From Marinifilum fragile JCM 15579 (GTDB lineage Bacteria > Bacteroidota > Bacteroidia > Bacteroidales > Marinifilaceae), in NCBI RefSeq assembly GCF_001310955.1, contig NZ_BAZX01000007.1, positions 62,001-126,000 of the forward strand: DNA of 64,000 nt, in the 5' to 3' direction. Within the stretch, counting starts at the first letter, position 1. Every line of letters starts with the position of its first letter. Below the pieces are notes generated by a model. The model saw only the letters and a list, made by a program, of their open reading frames with translations. It searched no databases and was not told the DNA's origin. Of this stretch, positions 19,200 to 29,128 are shown piece by piece. A program made the position numbers and the translations under genes.

Positions 19200-19230
19200 C
19201 AAATATAGTAGAACAATTCTTAATAAGCAA
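19200..19230 (-). promoter_or_regulatory. Promoter of deoB
   Basis: The minus strand shows TTG, 20 bases, then TATATTTG, matching the Bacteroidota -33/-7 consensus (TTTG and TAnnTTTG). The -7 element is 62 bp before the chosen start. This supports the shorter deoB start. Confidence 0.7.
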
Positions 19231-19270
19231 TTATTAATGAAGAATGAATAATATTAGATTATATAATTTG

Positions 19271-19302
19271 CGGATCACGGATTACTGCTCATTGATCACT
19301 GA
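19271..19302. repeat. Stutter repeat of the GATCACTG type
   Basis: This is a short run of near-copies of GATCAC, GATTACTG and GATCACTG. It sits just past the terminator of the ABC-F gene. Related runs occur at 28342-28362, 44661-44690 and 56281-56316. Confidence 0.55.
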
Positions 19303-19337
19303 AAAAAAGATCCCCCAAGCGCGAACGCCCGGGGGAT
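19302..19337 (-). terminator. Rho-independent terminator of the ABC-F gene
   Basis: On the minus strand ATCCCCC pairs with GGGGGAT around a G/C-rich loop and is followed by CTTTTTTTC. It lies 25 bp past the stop. Confidence 0.92.
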
Positions 19338-19361
19338 GAATTATTGAAGGTTTATATAGAC

Positions 19362-21020
<1,659 letters not shown>

Positions 21021-21088
21021 TTATTCTCTTTCCATAAAACAAATGGGCTATGAAGTTTTTGTAAATAAATAGTTCGCATAAAAGTAAA

Positions 21089-21108
21089 GACGTAGCATGC
21101 TACGTCTC
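21089..21108. repeat. Perfect 20-bp palindrome
   Basis: AGACGTAGCA is followed directly by its reverse complement TGCTACGTCT in the gap between two minus-strand genes. No T run follows, so it is not a typical terminator. Similar short palindromes of other sequence lie at 29088-29105 and near 33231. Confidence 0.8.
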
Positions 21109-21132
21109 TACAAGTTAAAAATGAATACTATT

Positions 21133-23181
21133 TTATTGATGAGATAAAGATTCCTCTGTATAGATTTTTTCGGCATTCGGCACTGTAAACCTGAAGGTTG
21201 TTCCTTGTCCCTCTTTACTTTCTACCCAAATTTTACCATGATTTCTCTCGATAAAATCCTTACAAAGTATCAAGCCCAATCCATTTCCTTTTTCTCCGCG
21301 TGTTCCACTACTGCTAGTATCCAATTCAAATATGAGAGAAATTGCTTCATCCGATATGCCTACACCATTGTCTTCAATCCAGATTTCGGTATGATCTGCT
21401 TTCATTTCAGCCCCAAGAACGATTAAGCCACCTTCGGGTGTAAATTTTAAGGCATTATTTAAAAGGTTACGAACCACGGTTTCCAACATGGGGCGGTCGG
21501 CATACACAAAAAGGTTTTGCGAAATGGATAGTTCCAGCAATATATTCTTTTGTTGAGCACCAGTTTTGTAGATTTCCAGTATGCCGGACAATAGATTCTT
21601 AACCGGAATAATGACAGGAGTAAAAGGCAATTTGCCAGATTGATTTAAAGACCAAGACAAAAGGTTATCGGTAAGGTTAAGAACACGGGTTACGCATTCG
21701 TTCAAATCCTGGCTGGTTTCATCCAATTCGTGATACCTTCCTTGCTTTAAAAGAATTTGTATTAAATGGGAAATACCCGATACCGAAGCCAAAGGAGAAC
21801 GCAAATCGTGAGAAATGATTTGGAACAGTTTGTTTTTGGTTTGGTTTGACAATTTTAATTCTTTGTTCCTATGATCGAGAAGTTCTTTTGACCATTCGAT
21901 TCGTGATTTTTGCAAGCTAAGTAATCTTGTTAGCTTTTTGTTTCTGTTATATGAATAGACAATAAATCCCGCATATCCTCCAATCAATATCAGAATCACA
22001 AACAAAGCATTTCGTTGTATGGCTTTGCTATTGTTTTCTTTCTCTAATATTGCAATCTGCGCTTCTTTTTTTTCAGCTTCGTATTTGGTCTGGATTTCGG
22101 AAACTTGTTTATAGATTTCTTTGTTAATAATGCTATCACGTAAATTCTCATGAATGTCAAAATAAAAAATTGCACTATCAGCGAGGTTTTTATGTGTGTA
22201 AATTTTGAAAATTTCTTTGGTGCTATTTTTTTGTAATTCCATATTACCAACCTCTTTTCCCAATTGATATGCTCTTCTGCTATAAGATAACGCATCTTCC
22301 AGATTGTTCATCTGATAGTTTGCATGAGACAATCCATTTAAAGAGGTAATGATTAAGTTTTTATTTCCAATTTCTTCTTTTAATTGTAAACTCCGTTTTA
22401 GGTAGTCAATAGCTATGGCGTATTGTTTCATCTCAAGAAAACAAGCACCAATGTTGTGGTAAGTTTGCGCCAGTCGATATTTGTTGGGCTCTGCTTTAAG
22501 TACATCTAAGTTTTTCTTGTGATAGTTTAGGGCTTCCTGAAATTTATTTTGAATGGAGTAGATGTTGGCAATATTGGTGTTAGATAAGTAAAGGGTTGAA
22601 TTTAAGTTGTTTTCGGCACATATTTTAGCTGAATTTTCATAGTACTGAAGTGCCTTTTTATAATCTTTAAGTCTTTTATAAACTACCCCAATACTGTTAA
22701 GAGTTAAAGATATAGCTTTAGTTTTCTTTTCATTTTCAAAGAAGACTAAACAAGATAGATAGCTTTTGAGAGCCAATTCATAGTCTTCATTTTTACTATA
22801 AACAATTCCCATATTATAAATTGTCTGATAGGTTTTTAAAGAATCAGATGCTAGCTTATATTGCTTCATCGCATGAGAATAAGAGTTTAAAGCTTTAAGA
22901 TTTTGTTCTTTTAAATAATGAATTGCACCAATAGTTTTAAACGCATCACCTATTGCAGAATATTCATTGTTTATTTTGGCAAGTTCAATACACTTTTCAG
23001 AATAATATTGTGCATGATCGGGTAGTTTTTTATAATTTTTATTCGTCCAATTAGTTAAAAATTGAATCTTTCCTTTCGTACCTACTATTGAGTCTAATTT
23101 CTTATCTACAAATTTGTTTATTTGTCCAGATAGAAATAAAGGAGAAATTATAAAATATATAAATAGTATTCGTTTAATCAT
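21133..23181 (-). CDS. Tetratricopeptide-repeat sensor histidine kinase
   Basis: The 682-residue protein starts with a signal peptide (IKRILFIYFIISPLFLSG). About seven TPR units cover residues 50-330 (for example ALNSYSHAMKQYKLA, ALKSYLSCLVFFE, ALQYYENSAKICAEN, AIDYLKRSLQLKEE). A coiled coil (IQTKYEAEKKEAQIA) and a membrane span (ALFVILILIGGYAGFIVYSY) follow near 375-405. Then come HisKA with FQIISHDLRSPLASVSG and HATPase with NLLNNALKFTPEGG, DNGVGIS and GEKGNGLGLILC. The kinase should sense an unknown signal through the periplasmic TPR part. No response regulator gene is adjacent, so its partner is elsewhere. Confidence 0.93.
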   Translation of the reverse strand: MIKRILFIYFIISPLFLSGQINKFVDKKLDSIVGTKGKIQFLTNWTNKNYKKLPDHAQYYSEKCIELAKINNEYSAIGDAFKTIGAIHYLKEQNLKALNSYSHAMKQYKLASDSLKTYQTIYNMGIVYSKNEDYELALKSYLSCLVFFENEKKTKAISLTLNSIGVVYKRLKDYKKALQYYENSAKICAENNLNSTLYLSNTNIANIYSIQNKFQEALNYHKKNLDVLKAEPNKYRLAQTYHNIGACFLEMKQYAIAIDYLKRSLQLKEEIGNKNLIITSLNGLSHANYQMNNLEDALSYSRRAYQLGKEVGNMELQKNSTKEIFKIYTHKNLADSAIFYFDIHENLRDSIINKEIYKQVSEIQTKYEAEKKEAQIAILEKENNSKAIQRNALFVILILIGGYAGFIVYSYNRNKKLTRLLSLQKSRIEWSKELLDHRNKELKLSNQTKNKLFQIISHDLRSPLASVSGISHLIQILLKQGRYHELDETSQDLNECVTRVLNLTDNLLSWSLNQSGKLPFTPVIIPVKNLLSGILEIYKTGAQQKNILLELSISQNLFVYADRPMLETVVRNLLNNALKFTPEGGLIVLGAEMKADHTEIWIEDNGVGISDEAISLIFELDTSSSGTRGEKGNGLGLILCKDFIERNHGKIWVESKEGQGTTFRFTVPNAEKIYTEESLSHQ

Positions 23182-23249
23182 GAATATGAAAGAATATTTT
23201 TGCGTAACTAATATACGAAAAACATTGATTTTTGATAAAAATTATAAAC

Positions 23250-23285
23250 TATAAAAATGGACATTAGTTTTAAAACTAATGTCCA
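23250..23285 (-). terminator. Rho-independent terminator of the 113-residue protein gene
   Basis: A perfect 14-bp stem (TGGACATTAGTTTT with its complement, no spare loop) is followed on the minus strand by ATTTTTATAG. It lies 23 bp past the stop at 23309 and supports that gene being real. Confidence 0.85.
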
Positions 23286-23308
23286 TCAATAGAGGTTGTA
23301 AATAACGA

Positions 23309-23650
23309 TTACATTAATTCTTCAGCATCATCATAATCCACATCAGTGCTATTGTCTTCTGTAGGATTGGCCATCAATGCGGTATCCACCATTACCATAC
23401 TCACTGTTTTAACTTCATCGGTTGGACCTTGTTCCAATGGCACTGAGAATTCAGCGATTTCTGTTCCAACACTTCCATTAGAGGTTATGGTTGCAGTAAC
23501 TGCCCAAAGCTTTTGTCCATCTTTTTCAATTTCTCCTTGGCTAAGCGTATTTAAAGCATAGCCTTTTGGTACCGATACTACCGAATTAAGTGTGTAAACT
23601 CCATTTGATGCTGACCTGATCAAATTTACGTAGGGTTTTAATAATTTCAT
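23309..23650 (-). CDS. Hypothetical protein of 113 residues
   Basis: I do not recognise this protein. It has no signal peptide or membrane span. The middle part (20-90) alternates in a beta-rich way (VVSVPKGYALNTLS, LWAVTATITSNGSVG, IAEFSVPLEQG, TVSMVMVDTAL) and the tail is very acidic (EDNSTDVDYDDAEELM). It has a good start at 23650 and its own strong terminator, so it is likely a real single-gene unit. A 900-bp non-coding stretch lies upstream. A beta-sandwich or a small virion-like or secreted protein would both fit. I would not choose. Confidence 0.6.
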   Translation of the reverse strand: MKLLKPYVNLIRSASNGVYTLNSVVSVPKGYALNTLSQGEIEKDGQKLWAVTATITSNGSVGTEIAEFSVPLEQGPTDEVKTVSMVMVDTALMANPTEDNSTDVDYDDAEELM

Positions 23651-23849
23651 ATGGCAATTATTTTAATTGTACAATAAATCAAGTTTGAAATTAACAAAAA
23701 AGTACCAATCAACAAATAATTTTCATACATAAATTTATTTCATGATAATAGAGGTGTAGCAATATCCAATGCTTCAAGGACATTGTGTTTGGATTAACTT
23801 AGTAGGTATATCCAGTTAGCCAGAAAATGTATAGAAATGTGAGTATTTG

Positions 23850-23950
23850 TTAAAAAAGACACCACCTATCGTCATTTGAGACACGTTTGTGCTTAAAAAA
23901 GACACCACCTATCGTGGTTCGAGACACACTTGGGCTTAAAAAAGACACAG
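23850..23950. repeat. 43-bp tandem repeat, two full copies and one partial
   Basis: TTAAAAAAGACAC starts at 23850, 23893 and 23936, exactly 43 bp apart. The first two copies share a further ACCTATCGT and a GAGACAC segment. The third diverges after GACAC. Further scattered words (AACCACA, GTGTCTTTACC) suggest an older, larger array. Confidence 0.8.
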
Positions 23951-24221
23951 TCTCAATTAAAAATTTTAACACGGAATGTGTCTTTACCCACCTATTTGTT
24001 AAAAAGTTTGGTCCAAACTGTGCCTCGAACCACACTTACTCCTAAAATTTAACCTCAAGCGTGGGTAGAACCACGATCGAGGTCAAAAAATTTTGGGTTT
24101 GAGGTCAAAAAATTATTGTTTAGTAAATAAAAGTGGTACTAATAGAATATAGTGGGTAAATAAATCAATCATTATTTGAACAAATTATCCTACAATTCTT
24201 TAGTTTAACTTCGCTTTGCTC

Positions 24222-24260
24222 GAGCCGCATGGCTCACCCTTTTTCCATTGATGAAAAAGG
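24222..24260. repeat. Two adjacent small hairpins
   Basis: GAGCC-GCAT-GGCTC is followed after 2 bp by CCTTTTTC-CATTGAT-GAAAAAGG. Both stems are perfect. It could be a fragment of a structured RNA or of a dispersed repeat. Nothing around it decides this. Confidence 0.45.
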
Positions 24261-24569
24261 ATGCAAAAAATCTAGGGCGTGTAAGCTCAAACTATTTATA
24301 CTTGAAAAATTTAAGTGCGGTGGGGTGATCTTCGAACAAGTTCTCAGCTTCCCCGTCTTACTAAAAATTTTTCTGTGTCTAATCAGCTTGACCTTCCAAT
24401 GCCCACTTTGGTGAATGTAACAAGGAAAAGGTATATAATAATGAATCTAAAGAATTACCCACTCCAAATCATAAAGAGTCTTAAAAATGAAATAAATGGA
24501 AAGTGCATTCAATACATTCTATAAATGACAGATTGCAAATCAAAAGGCTTACCATTTAATTATCTGTAC

Positions 24570-25565
24570 TTAGATCTCAATCGTTAAGATTTCTTCAATT
24601 TCTTCCAATTCAAAAATCTCAAAGTCTAGGTTGTTTACACTATCAATATTCTGATCGAGTTGAGAAACAGAGCTTGCACCAATCAGAACAGAAGTTACAC
24701 GCTCATCTTTCAATAGCCATGCAATGGCCATTTGTGCCAGGCTTTGTCCTCTTTTTTCTGCCATTTGGTTTAAGGCTTTTACTTTATCAATTACCTTATC
24801 GGTAATCTGTTCTTTTTGCAAGAATCCGTGAGATTTGGCAGCTCGTGAATTTTCCGGAATCCCTTTAAGGTATTTGTTGGTAAGCAATCCTTGGGCAAGT
24901 GGAGAGAAGACGATTGAACCTATTCCATCCTTTTCGATCTGATCCAGCAATCCATCCTCAACCCAACGATCGAACATCGAATATCTAGGTTGATGAATCA
25001 GGCAAGGAGTACCCAATTCACGCAATATTCTAGCTGCTTCACGAGTTTGATCTGCATTGTAGTTAGAAATTCCTGCGTATAAAGCTTTGCCTTGTCGTAC
25101 CACATGATCCAAAGCCATCATGGTCTCTTCAAGTGGTGTATTGGGATCTGGTCGGTGAGAGTAGAAGATATCCACATAATCCAAACCCATTCGCTTTAAA
25201 CTTTGATCAAGACTTGCTATCAAATACTTGCGTGATCCCCAATCACCATATGGGCCTGACCACATGTGATATCCTGCTTTGGTGGAAATGATCATTTCAT
25301 CGCGGTAATGACTCAGGTGTTCACGTAGGATCTTTCCAAAGTTTTCTTCGGCCGAACCTGGAGGCGGACCGTAATTGTTGGCCAAATCGAAGTGCGTAAT
25401 TCCTCTGTCGAATGCTCTAAATAGTATTTGCTTGAAATTGTCGTAAAGATCTACATGTCCGAAATTATGCCATAATCCTAAGGAAATGGCAGGTAGCAAT
25501 AATCCACTTCTTCCACATCTTCGGTAAGGCATATTTTCATACCTATCTTCATTTGCTTTGTACAT
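24570..25565 (-). CDS. Aldo/keto reductase (YghZ-like)
   Basis: The 331-residue protein is a TIM-barrel NADPH-dependent reductase of the YghZ/L-glyceraldehyde 3-phosphate reductase branch. Visible marks are RRCGRSGLLLPAISLGLW at the N-terminus, the catalytic tetrad region FDLANNYGPPPGSAE with Asp and Tyr, ISTKAG with Lys, YVDIFYSHRPDP with His, and the cofactor loop SVLIGASSVSQLDQN near the end. The start is taken at 25565 (MYKANEDRYENMPYRR). A longer frame to 25625 runs into the stutter repeat. Family members reduce methylglyoxal and similar aldehydes. The true substrate cannot be read from sequence. Confidence 0.93.
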   Translation of the reverse strand: MYKANEDRYENMPYRRCGRSGLLLPAISLGLWHNFGHVDLYDNFKQILFRAFDRGITHFDLANNYGPPPGSAEENFGKILREHLSHYRDEMIISTKAGYHMWSGPYGDWGSRKYLIASLDQSLKRMGLDYVDIFYSHRPDPNTPLEETMMALDHVVRQGKALYAGISNYNADQTREAARILRELGTPCLIHQPRYSMFDRWVEDGLLDQIEKDGIGSIVFSPLAQGLLTNKYLKGIPENSRAAKSHGFLQKEQITDKVIDKVKALNQMAEKRGQSLAQMAIAWLLKDERVTSVLIGASSVSQLDQNIDSVNNLDFEIFELEEIEEILTIEI

Positions 25566-25610
25566 ACTTTTGTAGTTTGATGAAGCTTGAAGATAAGGAT
25601 AAAGTCTAAT

Positions 25611-25705
25611 AGTCCAACAGTTCAATAGTCTAAAAGTATAACAGTCTAACCGTCCTATAGTCGAACTGTCGAACTGTCGAACTGTTGGACTGTTGAACAG
25701 TTTGA
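25611..25705. repeat. Stutter array of roughly 9-10 bp units
   Basis: About nine near-copies of AGTCTAACAGTTC or GTCGAACT follow one another (GTCGAACT three times at about 25659-25684), then TGTTGGACTGTTGAACAG in the inverted sense. It lies between the 3' end of the PhoR-like gene and the 5' end of the aldo/keto reductase gene. It can fold into many alternative hairpins. Confidence 0.8.
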
Positions 25706-25707
25706 CT

Positions 25708-27504
25708 TTAAGATAACTGCTTCTTTAAAGAGAAGAAAAATTCTGTACCGCCTTCTTTTCGTGCTTTTACAAAAATACGTCCTTTATGAAATCCAACGGC
25801 ATTTTTAACAATGGACAAGCCCAGACCTGTGCCTCCCATTTTTCTGGATCTGCCATTATCGGCACGATAGAAACGTTCAAAAATTCTTGGCAAATGTTCC
25901 TCCGAAATTCCAATTCCATTGTCATGATAAGAGAAGTAATGGTAATTGTTGTCCTCAAAATAGTTTCTAATTTCTATTGAGCTTCCTTCTCCGGCATATT
26001 TTATCGAATTATCGATTAGATTTCTAAAAACAGAATCCAACAACTCAGAATTGCCTTTAATGGTTAAATCCTGAGGAATATGAAGATTGATATTCATTTT
26101 GGCATGGTTCAATTTCAATTCAAAATCATCCAACATTTCATTTAACAATTTGCCAATATCTACATTCTCAATGGTAAACAATTGTTGTGCTTCTTCCATT
26201 TTGGTAAGCACCGAAATATCTTGAATTAAATTCGATAATCTGTTGATTTGCACACAGGATCGTTCAATGAAAAGGATTTTCTTATCCTCAGGCATTTCCG
26301 GATTATCTTTAATGGTCTCTAAAAATCCGGAAACTGCTGTAACAGGAGTTTTTAACTCATGCGCAATGTTCAGGGTCATTTCTTGCTTTATGGTTTTTTC
26401 GTTTTCCGATTTGGTAATATCGTTAATCGAGATTTCGAAATTGCAATCATGGAAAACCACAACCTGGTAAAGAAACATTTTATGGCCAACGGTAACTACA
26501 TTTTTAGAGCTAATAATATCAACATTGGGAATGTAGTTCTTCTCCAGATTTTTTATGTTTGTTGTGATAAAATCATTAATCTCTGTCAATTCAGGCAATT
26601 CGAATATTTCCTGGTAGTTATGTGTTGAAATGTTGGACAGGTAATTGATGTAATCAATGAAATGGCTGTTCCAAAGGATTAAATTCCTGTCTTTGTCGAA
26701 AACTGCAACACCTTCCTGGGCAATCTGCAGGTGCATAATTAGTTTTTCCTTCTCCTTAACCAAATCTTCTTTGGTTTTTCTAAGCTTATTGTAAATTTTT
26801 ACAATTTGATGACTGATTTCGCCCAGTTCGGTTTTTCCAAAATTCTCACTTGGATCAATTGGTCTGTTTTTGGCCGCGTTAATTGCAAATTTTCGAAGTT
26901 TGGCAATGGAGTTTCCAAAATGCTGTGTTGCATAAAGCAAGAACACTATGGTTACGCCAAACAATGCGATTAGGAAGTAGAAAAACAGTTTATTGGCCTT
27001 TAAAAAAGAAACTACACTCTCGTTGTAGGGAAGAGCTGCCCTTACAAAGTGAGTGTAGTAATGCTTTGAATAATAATAATAAGTTTGTCCTGTTGAGCCC
27101 GATAACCTGATGTTACTTCCTTTATTGCTATAAATCGACTTTTGAATTTCCGGTCGATGAATGTGGTTGTCAAGTCTGGTTATGTCTTCAACATCAGAAT
27201 CATAAACAACTTTACCATCCCTCAAAATTACGGTCAATCGTATATTGTGGTCAGGCATTAAGCTTCTTAATGAATCAACTTCTGCAAATTCGTTTTTGGT
27301 GATTAAGTCTTTCTGTTTGATCAACTCTTGAACCTGCTCGGTATAAATATTCAGCGCATATTCTAATTTTTCTCTTCGGTAGGCAATTTCCTGATTGTAT
27401 TGGAAGCCACCAATTAGCATAGAAAAAATCAACACTATCAAAAAGAAGTAGACAAATAAACGCTTCTTGTATTTTGATCCAGAGTTAGGAAAGTTTGTTG
27501 TCAT
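25708..27504 (-). CDS. phoR: Phosphate-regulon sensor histidine kinase (PhoR-like)
   Basis: The 598-residue protein has two membrane spans (about 14-35, LFVYFFLIVLIFSMLIGG, and about 168-190, FFYFLIALFGVTIVFLLY) enclosing a ~130-residue periplasmic sensor. A HAMP-like linker follows, then a PAS-like region (AQEGVAVFDKDRNLILWN near 255), HisKA with LNIAHELKTPVTAVSGF, and HATPase with NLIDNSIKYAGEGS, DNGIGIS and GGTGLGLSIVKN. It would phosphorylate the regulator encoded 18 bp upstream when phosphate is scarce. The assignment to phosphate rests mainly on its place at the end of the pst-phoU-phoB cluster. Confidence 0.88.
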   Translation of the reverse strand: MTTNFPNSGSKYKKRLFVYFFLIVLIFSMLIGGFQYNQEIAYRREKLEYALNIYTEQVQELIKQKDLITKNEFAEVDSLRSLMPDHNIRLTVILRDGKVVYDSDVEDITRLDNHIHRPEIQKSIYSNKGSNIRLSGSTGQTYYYYSKHYYTHFVRAALPYNESVVSFLKANKLFFYFLIALFGVTIVFLLYATQHFGNSIAKLRKFAINAAKNRPIDPSENFGKTELGEISHQIVKIYNKLRKTKEDLVKEKEKLIMHLQIAQEGVAVFDKDRNLILWNSHFIDYINYLSNISTHNYQEIFELPELTEINDFITTNIKNLEKNYIPNVDIISSKNVVTVGHKMFLYQVVVFHDCNFEISINDITKSENEKTIKQEMTLNIAHELKTPVTAVSGFLETIKDNPEMPEDKKILFIERSCVQINRLSNLIQDISVLTKMEEAQQLFTIENVDIGKLLNEMLDDFELKLNHAKMNINLHIPQDLTIKGNSELLDSVFRNLIDNSIKYAGEGSSIEIRNYFEDNNYHYFSYHDNGIGISEEHLPRIFERFYRADNGRSRKMGGTGLGLSIVKNAVGFHKGRIFVKARKEGGTEFFFSLKKQLS

Positions 27505-27521
27505 GTATAAAAACGAATTAA

Positions 27522-28211
27522 CTATTGTTTCACGGGATCAAAATAATATCCATATCCCGATTTGGTTTTAATTAAATTGTGATATTCTCCAATTTTTTTT
27601 CTGATTCGTCGTACATTCACATCAACAGTTCGATCGCCTACAAAGGTGTCGTTCTCCCAAATTTTATTCATGATTTCATCACGAGAGTAAATTCTTCCTG
27701 CATGGTTTAAAAGCAGGTGTAAAATTTCAAACTCTGTTTTGGTTAAACCTACATCAATATTGTTGATCGTAACTTGCTTCGATTCTGGAATCAATTTCAA
27801 TTTTTCATATTCAAAATTTGATTCGTTTTTCGATTCAGAGAAAACACGTTTGCAAATTACATGAATTCTGGCAATAACTTCCTTTACGGAAAAAGGTTTT
27901 GCGACATAATCATCGGCACCAGCTTTAAATCCAAGCAATTTGTCCGTTTCACTCCCTTTGGCAGTGATAAACAGTATTGGTTTATCTGCCAAATCGGGAT
28001 TACGACGAATAATTTTAGCCAATTCCAGACCTGATATTTCTCCCATCATGATGTCTAACAGAAAGAAATCATATTCGCTCAAATCTAGTTTTAATGCTTG
28101 TTCTGATGAAAAGGCAGTATCCACCTGAAAACCTTCTTGTTGGAGATTGTATTGCAGGATTTCACACAAATCCTCTTCATCATCGACTACTAATATCTTT
28201 AAATCCTTCAT
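27522..28211 (-). CDS. phoB: Phosphate-regulon response regulator (PhoB-like, OmpR family)
   Basis: A 229-residue regulator. The receiver domain (about 1-120) has the acidic pair DDEEDL, the phosphorylated Asp in FFLLDIMMG, and Lys in KPFSVKEV. The winged-helix DNA-binding domain (about 135-226) has LTKTEFEILHLLLNHAGRIYSRD, here split as LTKTEFEIL and SRDEIMNKIW, and the wing RTVDVNVRRIRKKIG. It should bind the Pho box upstream of pstS. The gene is 18 bp from the kinase gene and ~150 bp downstream of phoU, so it may have its own promoter. Confidence 0.92.
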   Translation of the reverse strand: MKDLKILVVDDEEDLCEILQYNLQQEGFQVDTAFSSEQALKLDLSEYDFFLLDIMMGEISGLELAKIIRRNPDLADKPILFITAKGSETDKLLGFKAGADDYVAKPFSVKEVIARIHVICKRVFSESKNESNFEYEKLKLIPESKQVTINNIDVGLTKTEFEILHLLLNHAGRIYSRDEIMNKIWENDTFVGDRTVDVNVRRIRKKIGEYHNLIKTKSGYGYYFDPVKQ

Positions 28212-28341
28212 TTTTTGGAAATCTTTCTGGGGGTTTTTTAAGCTTATTTATTTTTAGTAAAGTGTTTAAGTATTCAGATCTTGAAAGTTCCCAGAGAGAT
28301 GATAGAGTTTATGGATTAGGAGTAATAGGCCACTAATCTTT

Positions 28342-28362
28342 GGTTACTGATCACTGATTACC
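28342..28362. repeat. Stutter repeat of the GATCACTG type
   Basis: GGTTACTGATCACTGATTACC is a near-palindrome directly after the phoU stop codon. It belongs to the same family as the runs at 19271, 44661 and 56281. Confidence 0.6.
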
Positions 28363-28364
28363 AT

Positions 28365-29057
28365 TTACTCCTCTTCAGATATATCTTTGTGACGCAAGTC
28401 AATGCCTTGTTGATAGTAAATGGAAGCTTCGGCAATATTGGTTGCATTATCTGCAACTCTTTCAATGCTACTTAAAATGTTTCCAAAGTTTAGTAGATTA
28501 TAGATGTCATGCTGGTCAACGCCTTCCGGAGTTTCTTTTTTTACCATTCGTTTCATAAGATCGTATCTCATTTCATCAACAAATTCATCATTTTTAATGG
28601 TCCAAATAGCATATTCCATATCGCTATCCTCAAAAGAAATTAAAGCCTTACGTACCATTTTTTCGCTAATTGCTAACATGTTTAACAACGAATCGCGATG
28701 CTTTTCGGGAATAAATGGAGGCTCCATTTTCTGAATAAATCTTAAAACGTTATTTAGCTGATCACCAATTCGCTCAATGAATCCAATCATCCTAAAATAG
28801 GATATCAATAAACGCAATTCACTAGCCATTGGTTGCTGTAAGCCCATGGTTAGAATGATATTATCGCTCATTTTAATTTCAAGATTGTCAAGTTTGTTTT
28901 CATTTGATTCAAACTTTTCCACCCTCTTTACATCGATAATATCCAGACCATATGATACGATTTCATCCATAATCTCAAATTGTTCCTGAAGGATCAATTT
29001 CATTTTGCTGAAATCAGCATGAAGCTTATCGAATTTTTTATCTTTTTTAATTGACAT
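28365..29057 (-). CDS. phoU: Phosphate transport regulator PhoU
   Basis: The 230-residue protein is all-helical with two PhoU repeats. Both carry the metal-binding E/DxxxD signature: near 90-105 (FRMIGFIERIGDQLNNV) and near 190-205 (LSSIERVADNATNIAEA). PhoU connects the Pst transporter to the PhoR kinase and damps the Pho response when phosphate is plentiful. Its place directly after pstB and before phoB is the standard one. Confidence 0.95.
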   Translation of the reverse strand: MSIKKDKKFDKLHADFSKMKLILQEQFEIMDEIVSYGLDIIDVKRVEKFESNENKLDNLEIKMSDNIILTMGLQQPMASELRLLISYFRMIGFIERIGDQLNNVLRFIQKMEPPFIPEKHRDSLLNMLAISEKMVRKALISFEDSDMEYAIWTIKNDEFVDEMRYDLMKRMVKKETPEGVDQHDIYNLLNFGNILSSIERVADNATNIAEASIYYQQGIDLRHKDISEEE

Positions 29058-29087
29058 TTTAATATAATTACGAATTAATAATTAGGA

Positions 29088-29105
29088 TCCCGAAAGCTTT
29101 CGGGA
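29088..29105. repeat. Perfect 18-bp palindrome between pstB and phoU
   Basis: TCCCGAAAG is followed directly by CTTTCGGGA. It lies in the 70-bp gap between phoU (upstream end at 29057) and pstB. On the transcript it forms a loopless hairpin, with no T run after it. Confidence 0.85.
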
Positions 29106-29128
29106 ACGAATCATGGCATGATGATGTA

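Larger units (their letters stand above)
23651..24569. other. Long repeat-rich intergenic region without a gene
   Basis: Nearly 920 bp without a credible gene. It contains a 43-bp tandem repeat (23850-23945), two copies of GAGGTCAAAAAATT at 24079 and 24101, and two adjacent hairpins at 24222-24260. Short open frames in it (for example 23850-24035 minus and 24229-24414 plus) are formed by the repeats or lack any protein character. Confidence 0.6.

Noticed and set aside
23850..24035. 61-codon minus-strand frame in the intergenic region
   Set aside because: It is built from the 43-bp repeat and has no protein character.
24229..24414. 61-codon plus-strand frame in the intergenic region
   Set aside because: It starts inside the hairpin pair, shows no family match, and has no promoter.
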